21,848 nt of DNA from a virus: IMG/VR virus record IMGVR_UViG_3300006802_000672, positions 1 through 21,848 of that record; one strand, 5' to 3'. The translations under genes were made by a program, and so were the position numbers. The notes under the pieces are model-generated. The model saw only the letters and a program-made list of their open reading frames with translations. It had not been told where the DNA came from and did not search any database. Of the stretch, positions 20,086 through 21,848 are shown in pieces. Numbering within the stretch: position 1 is the stretch's first letter; each line of letters begins with the position of its first letter.

Positions 20086-20777
20086 ATGAGTATTCAAAAT
20101 TTAGCCAAAGTTTTCTTGATAAATACGATAGGGTAGCAATTCTTAACAATCAATCAAAAATAGTTATTGAGTTTGATGCGACGGTATCCATATCACACCA
20201 ACGAGAGGCCAATATCACCAGCTATATGATCGAGGATGGATCAAGAATTAGTGATCATGTATCAATGAATAATCCCAGCGTAACGATTGACGCAACGATA
20301 TCAGATTTTAGCCCAAATACGTTCGACGGTTTGGCAGGTAGTGCCGTCACGTCATTGGTGAATTACGTTACAGACACCAATTTAATACCAACCGAGGCGG
20401 TGAGCATTGCCGGATTGCTAAATAATACTCAAAACCGTAAACAAGTGGCCTATGACATCCTAAAAGAGGTATTAAACGCAAAACAGTTATACAAATTAAA
20501 AACAGGATTCGAGATTTACGATAACATTTTAATTAGATCAATGAGCGTCACTGAAACATCCAATAGCGTTAATTCATTAAATGTATCGCTAACCATTGAA
20601 CAAGTGCGAATCGTTAAAACACAAAAAGACAAAATAAACCCATTGGCATTAAATGAGAGTGTTCGGGCCAGCGGTTCATTATTCACTAACGACGGATTGG
20701 TTAATACCACTAACATTCAGGGCAATATAAGCAATAAGGCCAATTCATTTAGTGATACATTATTGGGGGTAGCATAA
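20086..20777 (+). CDS. Dit-like baseplate protein with apparent frameshift near the start
   Basis: The main frame encodes FLDKYDRVAILNNQSKIVIEFDATVSISHQREANITSYMIEDGSRISDHVSMNNPSVTIDATISD, which fits the Dit-like baseplate hub-adaptor family of Gram-negative phages (DASVSE...HPVE.G..ISDH pattern), with a helical then beta C-terminal part. The only ATG in this frame upstream (20025) lies inside the tape measure gene and its first 25 residues look like antiframe translation. ATG 20086, 8 bases after the tape measure stop, starts a peptide MSIQNLAKVF that joins the main frame perfectly if one base is gained in GTTTTC (20110-20115). So the gene probably begins at 20086, with a -1 shift or a missing T. 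Confidence 0.65.
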
Positions 20778-21094
20778 TGGCCATAATTGAAATACCCATC
20801 GACATAGCAAACAAAAAAATAAAACAACAGGTGACACTTGATAACGTCGTGTATGGTTTAGAATTTAAATATAATAAACGATATACAGCTTGGACGATGA
20901 ATATATTAGACGACCAAAACAATATGATAGTGAGCGGTATAATTCTTTACACAAATACGTCATTATTAACCAATTATTACCATCTACCCGTCCCCAAGGG
21001 CATGTTGTTTATAATTGATAGTGACGGGACGCAAACAACAGCCGACGAGACCAATTTAGGCATTACGCATAAATTATTATATAGGGAGCCATGA
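20777..21094 (+). CDS. Baseplate plug protein (Pam3 gp18-like)
   Basis: The predicted protein has 105 residues. IIEIPIDIANKKIKQQVTLDNVVYGLEFKYNKRYTAWTMNILDDQNNMIVSGIILYTNTSLLTNYYHLPVPKGMLFIIDSDG follows the plug pattern (LDG..Y.L...YN.R...W.MDL.D..G..I..G). The protein would close the central channel of the baseplate hub. ATG 20777 shares bases with the previous stop (TAATG), and its end overlaps the hub gene by ATGA. Confidence 0.8.
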   Translation: MAIIEIPIDIANKKIKQQVTLDNVVYGLEFKYNKRYTAWTMNILDDQNNMIVSGIILYTNTSLLTNYYHLPVPKGMLFIIDSDGTQTTADETNLGITHKLLYREP

Positions 21095-21848
21095 CATATC
21101 AATTCATTCGTAGTTATAGATTACGTGTGATAGATGGTAACGATGTTTATGTTATAACTGATAATAGACTACGCTTTAAAATAACTAAAACAAGCTCATG
21201 GGAGCCAAACAAGGCCTTAATCTATCTATACAATCTATCGGCTGATACATCATCGATTTTTGATAAAGACAATATCAAAATTGAGCTTGAATGTGGTTAC
21301 ATTAATGATGCAGGATTAATACCATTAACGACAATTTTTGTCGGAAATATTGTTAATAGTCGAACATATAGACAGGGAGTAGATACAATCAGTGAAATTG
21401 AATTAGGCGACGCACAAAATGAAGTCTTGCGGAAAATAGTTAATAAAACATTTACGGAAAAAAGAACATACTTACACATCGTTAATTATATTATTTCGGT
21501 TATGCGTATCCCAGTGAGAGAAGAAACTTTAAAACTAATACCAAATAGTAAAGTCAAAAATGAAGACGTGAGCTATACATTATCGGGCCGAGCCAGTGAC
21601 GTATTGGCTCAATTATTAGTGCCTATTGGCATTAATTACACTATTCAGAACTATCAATTGATTTTCTACCCCATAGATAAACGAGTGGTACAAGAGGAGG
21701 CTTATCGATTGAATTATGATACGGGTTTGATATCTACAGAAAAAATGATTGAATCGGGCATTAATTCGTTATTTATTGCGGGCAATATCTACACAGTTAA
21801 AGCCTTAATAAATCCAGCCGTATACCCTACACAGATTATCTATATAGA
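21091..21848 (+). CDS. Baseplate hub protein (partial, runs off the window)
   Basis: The frame opens at ATG 21091 within the ATGA junction and stays open for 252 codons to the window end. It begins YQFIRSYRLRVIDGNDVYVITDNRLRFKITKTSSWEPNKALIYLYNLSAD, typical of hub proteins of the gpD/gp27 kind with the 'F.V.K......N...I.IYNLS' N-terminal pattern. Further on, YLHIVNYIISVMRIP and VSYTLSGRASDVLAQLLVPIGINYTIQN fit the second hub domain. The rest, and probably the spike gene, lie beyond the window. Confidence 0.75.
   Translation, partial: MTYQFIRSYRLRVIDGNDVYVITDNRLRFKITKTSSWEPNKALIYLYNLSADTSSIFDKDNIKIELECGYINDAGLIPLTTIFVGNIVNSRTYRQGVDTISEIELGDAQNEVLRKIVNKTFTEKRTYLHIVNYIISVMRIPVREETLKLIPNSKVKNEDVSYTLSGRASDVLAQLLVPIGINYTIQNYQLIFYPIDKRVVQEEAYRLNYDTGLISTEKMIESGINSLFIAGNIYTVKALINPAVYPTQIIYI

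Overview
The window is a contiguous, fully plus-strand stretch of a tailed-phage (Caudoviricetes) genome or prophage. It is AT-rich (about 35-40% G+C by eye) and uses the standard genetic code. The head and tail families are those of medium-sized contractile-tailed (myovirus) phages of Gram-negative hosts. They include a DUF1073-type portal, Mu F-like protein, DUF2213 prohead protease, DUF2184-type capsid, DUF4054 connector, LIC_12616-like neck terminator, DUF3383 sheath, DUF3277 tube, Dit-like protein, baseplate plug and hub. No integrase, repressor or tRNA is visible, so lifestyle cannot be judged. Family names are recalled from protein sequence patterns; no search was run.

Layout. 1-1975 is a replication module: the end of one gene, a small unknown gene, SSB, a helix-turn-helix initiator carrying what looks like a lambda O-style origin inside its own gene (palindromic iterons 935-1001 followed by an AT-rich tract to 1078), and a possible helicase-loader partner. 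2041-2587 is non-coding. It holds two terminator-like hairpins, a 9-bp inverted repeat and several extended -10 promoters, four of which have a GC-rich stem-loop 20-22 nt downstream. 2588-3483 is a lysis cassette of a holin-like membrane protein and a YkuD-fold (L,D-transpeptidase-like) protein. 3480-11851 is DNA packaging and head: TerL, portal, minor head protein, a short conserved protein, a DUF1064 nuclease, protease with a probable nested scaffold, a decoration protein, capsid and connector genes. 11848-15318 is a fibre gene with a pyocin-knob-like domain plus an unknown partner, placed between head-closure and neck/tail genes. 15318-20077 is the tail: terminator, sheath, tube, frameshifted chaperones and tape measure. 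20086-21848 is the start of the baseplate (Dit-like, plug, hub), cut by the window end.

Most genes are joined by ATGA or TAATG overlaps, so the late region is probably a few long operons. An exact 10-mer, ATGTTATAAT (an extended -10), occurs six times, each time in the intergenic region or just before a gene. At two of these, and at one TGATATAAT variant, the start codon lies only 6-8 nt downstream, suggesting leaderless transcripts.

The best leads are: the promoter-hairpin array at 2041-2587; the repeated promoter motif with leaderless starts; the in-gene origin; the -1 frameshift chaperone; the nested scaffold start; a related decoration domain in the capsid-cement and sheath proteins; the fibre module in the neck region; and a broken or recoded start of the Dit-like gene.
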